From the NCBI GenBank assembly GCA_958295515.1, contig CATQGW010000001.1:1194658-1258657 (forward strand): 64,000 nucleotides of DNA, in the 5' to 3' direction. The notes beneath the pieces were generated by a model that worked only from the letters and a program-made list of their open reading frames with translations, was not told where the DNA came from and made no database searches. Positions 63,449 through 64,000 of the stretch are shown here, one piece after another. The stretch is from an uncultured Dehalococcoidia bacterium. Its GTDB lineage: Bacteria > Chloroflexota > Dehalococcoidia > Bin125. Position numbers and translations under genes: made by a program. Position 1 is the stretch's first letter. The number at the start of each line of letters is the position of its first letter.

Positions 63449-63574
63449 TGGTGCGCGCCATAACGATGCCGACGGTCTCTGTCGGAGTGAAGCCCGCCCG
63501 ATATGGGTGAGCGGGGCGCTCGCTGCGCGCACTGAATCCGTTCACCCGTCGCCGCTCAAGCGACGGGTGATTTT
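63449..63574 (+). ncRNA. Structured leader/small RNA candidate
   Basis: The segment between the promoter and the terminator can fold into a closed domain. P1 pairs GTGCGCGC (63451-63458) with GCGCGCAC (63525-63532). Within it, P2 pairs CCGAC (63469-63473) with GTCGG (63481-63485) and P3 pairs CCCGC (63493-63497) with GCGGG (63511-63515). The terminator hairpin follows. This is a riboswitch-, attenuator- or sRNA-like arrangement. I could not match it to a known riboswitch class. Confidence 0.5.
63542..63574 (+). terminator. Rho-independent terminator in the cyclase leader
   Basis: TCACCCGTCG (63542-63551), loop CCGCTCAAG, CGACGGGTGA (63561-63570), then TTTT. A perfect 10-bp stem placed 67 bp before the cyclase start, so it can attenuate that gene or end a small RNA. 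Confidence 0.8.
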
Positions 63575-63640
63575 GTCTGGGGAGGCCGCGAGGGCGGTCT
63601 TCCCCCGAACGGCCGCCGAACGGCCTGGGAGGCGAAACCG

Positions 63641-64000
63641 GTGGTTTTGGACCCTGTTCCCGAGCGGCGTACGGGCGGCGCATCGCGGCGGAGCGGCGAT
63701 GCGCCGCCGTCCTGGCTGGGCGGCGAGCGCCGCGCCGCTGAGGAGCGCAGCTGCGCCTTCTGCGGCGAGCTGGCGCCGCCCGCATCGTCGTTCTGCCCGA
63801 ACTGCGGGCGCGCGCTGACCGCGGCGCTGCTGCCGCCGCACGGTGAGGCGCTCGCGGTGGTGTTCACCGATATCGAGGACTCGACGCAGCTGACGGAGCG
63901 TCTGGGCGACGCGATGTGGGAAGCGATCATCGACGAGCACAACGACATCGTGCGCGAGGAGCTGCACCGGCACCGCGGCTTCGAGGTGAAGCTGACCGGC
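63641..64000 (+). CDS. Zinc-ribbon/class III adenylate cyclase, 3' truncated
   Basis: The gene runs off the right edge; 120 codons are visible. The GTG at 63641 has GGGAGG eight bases upstream and opens MVLDPVPERRTGG. A zinc ribbon (CAFCGELAPPASSFCPNCGR, about residues 38-57) is followed by the class III nucleotidyl cyclase start VVFTDIEDSTQLTERLGD with the metal-binding Asp, and by HNDIVREELHRHRGFEVKLTG. Such cyclases with zinc ribbons often continue into AAA and TPR domains and act as signal-transducing or stress ATPases. It is preceded by the structured leader. Confidence 0.85.
   Translation, partial: MVLDPVPERRTGGASRRSGDAPPSWLGGERRAAEERSCAFCGELAPPASSFCPNCGRALTAALLPPHGEALAVVFTDIEDSTQLTERLGDAMWEAIIDEHNDIVREELHRHRGFEVKLTG

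Overview
The window is a GC-rich (about 70%) bacterial chromosome segment, densely packed with housekeeping genes. The complete 16S rRNA gene (about 4807-6301) has the ACCCGGGTAGTCC variant around E. coli position 790 and resembles Chloroflexota, most likely Dehalococcoidia or a related class; this is judged by eye and not by a database search. The organism has a full cell-elongation set (mreB, mreC, mreD, PBP2, RodA), so it probably makes peptidoglycan and is rod-shaped, unlike cultured Dehalococcoides.

Layout. 1-4565: the tail of an amino-acid-type ABC substrate-binding protein, a DUF2344 protein, a histidine phosphatase, a GC-poor TIR-like gene that looks acquired, then ftsB-like and tilS. 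4562-13150: a dismembered rRNA locus, 16S-tRNA-Ile(GAU), then capA and a 1475-residue sacsin-type ATPase/SF2 helicase fusion, then tRNA-Ala(UGC)-5S. No 23S gene is present, and tRNA-Ala and 5S each have their own promoter. 13237-17490: rpsA and clpC. 17572-25810 (minus strand): mreB-mreC-mreD-mrdA-rodA and hisH-hisA-hisF-hisI. 25892-33358: ligA, a DUF1385 protein, the L21-L27-L31 operon, ftsH, rnhB and yraN. 33391-35324: two FmdB zinc ribbons and a partly duplicated small-protein/aspartic-protease module. 35716-44520: proton pyrophosphatase, a sugar-type binding protein, glyQS, a 7Fe ferredoxin and uvrA. 44625-52939: polA, a DUF6159 membrane protein, mutM, and a large FG-GAP secreted protein with a 12-G tract near its start. 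53066-56720: an operon of one unknown protein, an SDR, a nitrilase and a P1 peptidase. 56791-63402: an AlbA_2 ATP-binding regulator, surE, yebC, ruvC-ruvA and uvrB. 63449-64000: a structured RNA candidate with a terminator, followed by the start of a zinc-ribbon adenylate cyclase.

Cross-cutting signals. (1) Many genes have a TANNNT -10 hexamer ending 6-9 nt before the start codon, which implies widespread leaderless transcription. (2) Nine intergenic REPIN-like elements, built from hairpins with covarying stems in three sequence flavours, all lie just downstream of stop codons. (3) DNA-repair genes are unusually concentrated here (ligA, uvrA, polA, mutM, ruvC, ruvA, uvrB, rnhB). The best candidates for undescribed biology are the ATPase-helicase fusion sitting between the two former spacer tRNAs, the GC-poor TIR gene, the poly-G switch candidate and the leader RNA upstream of the cyclase.
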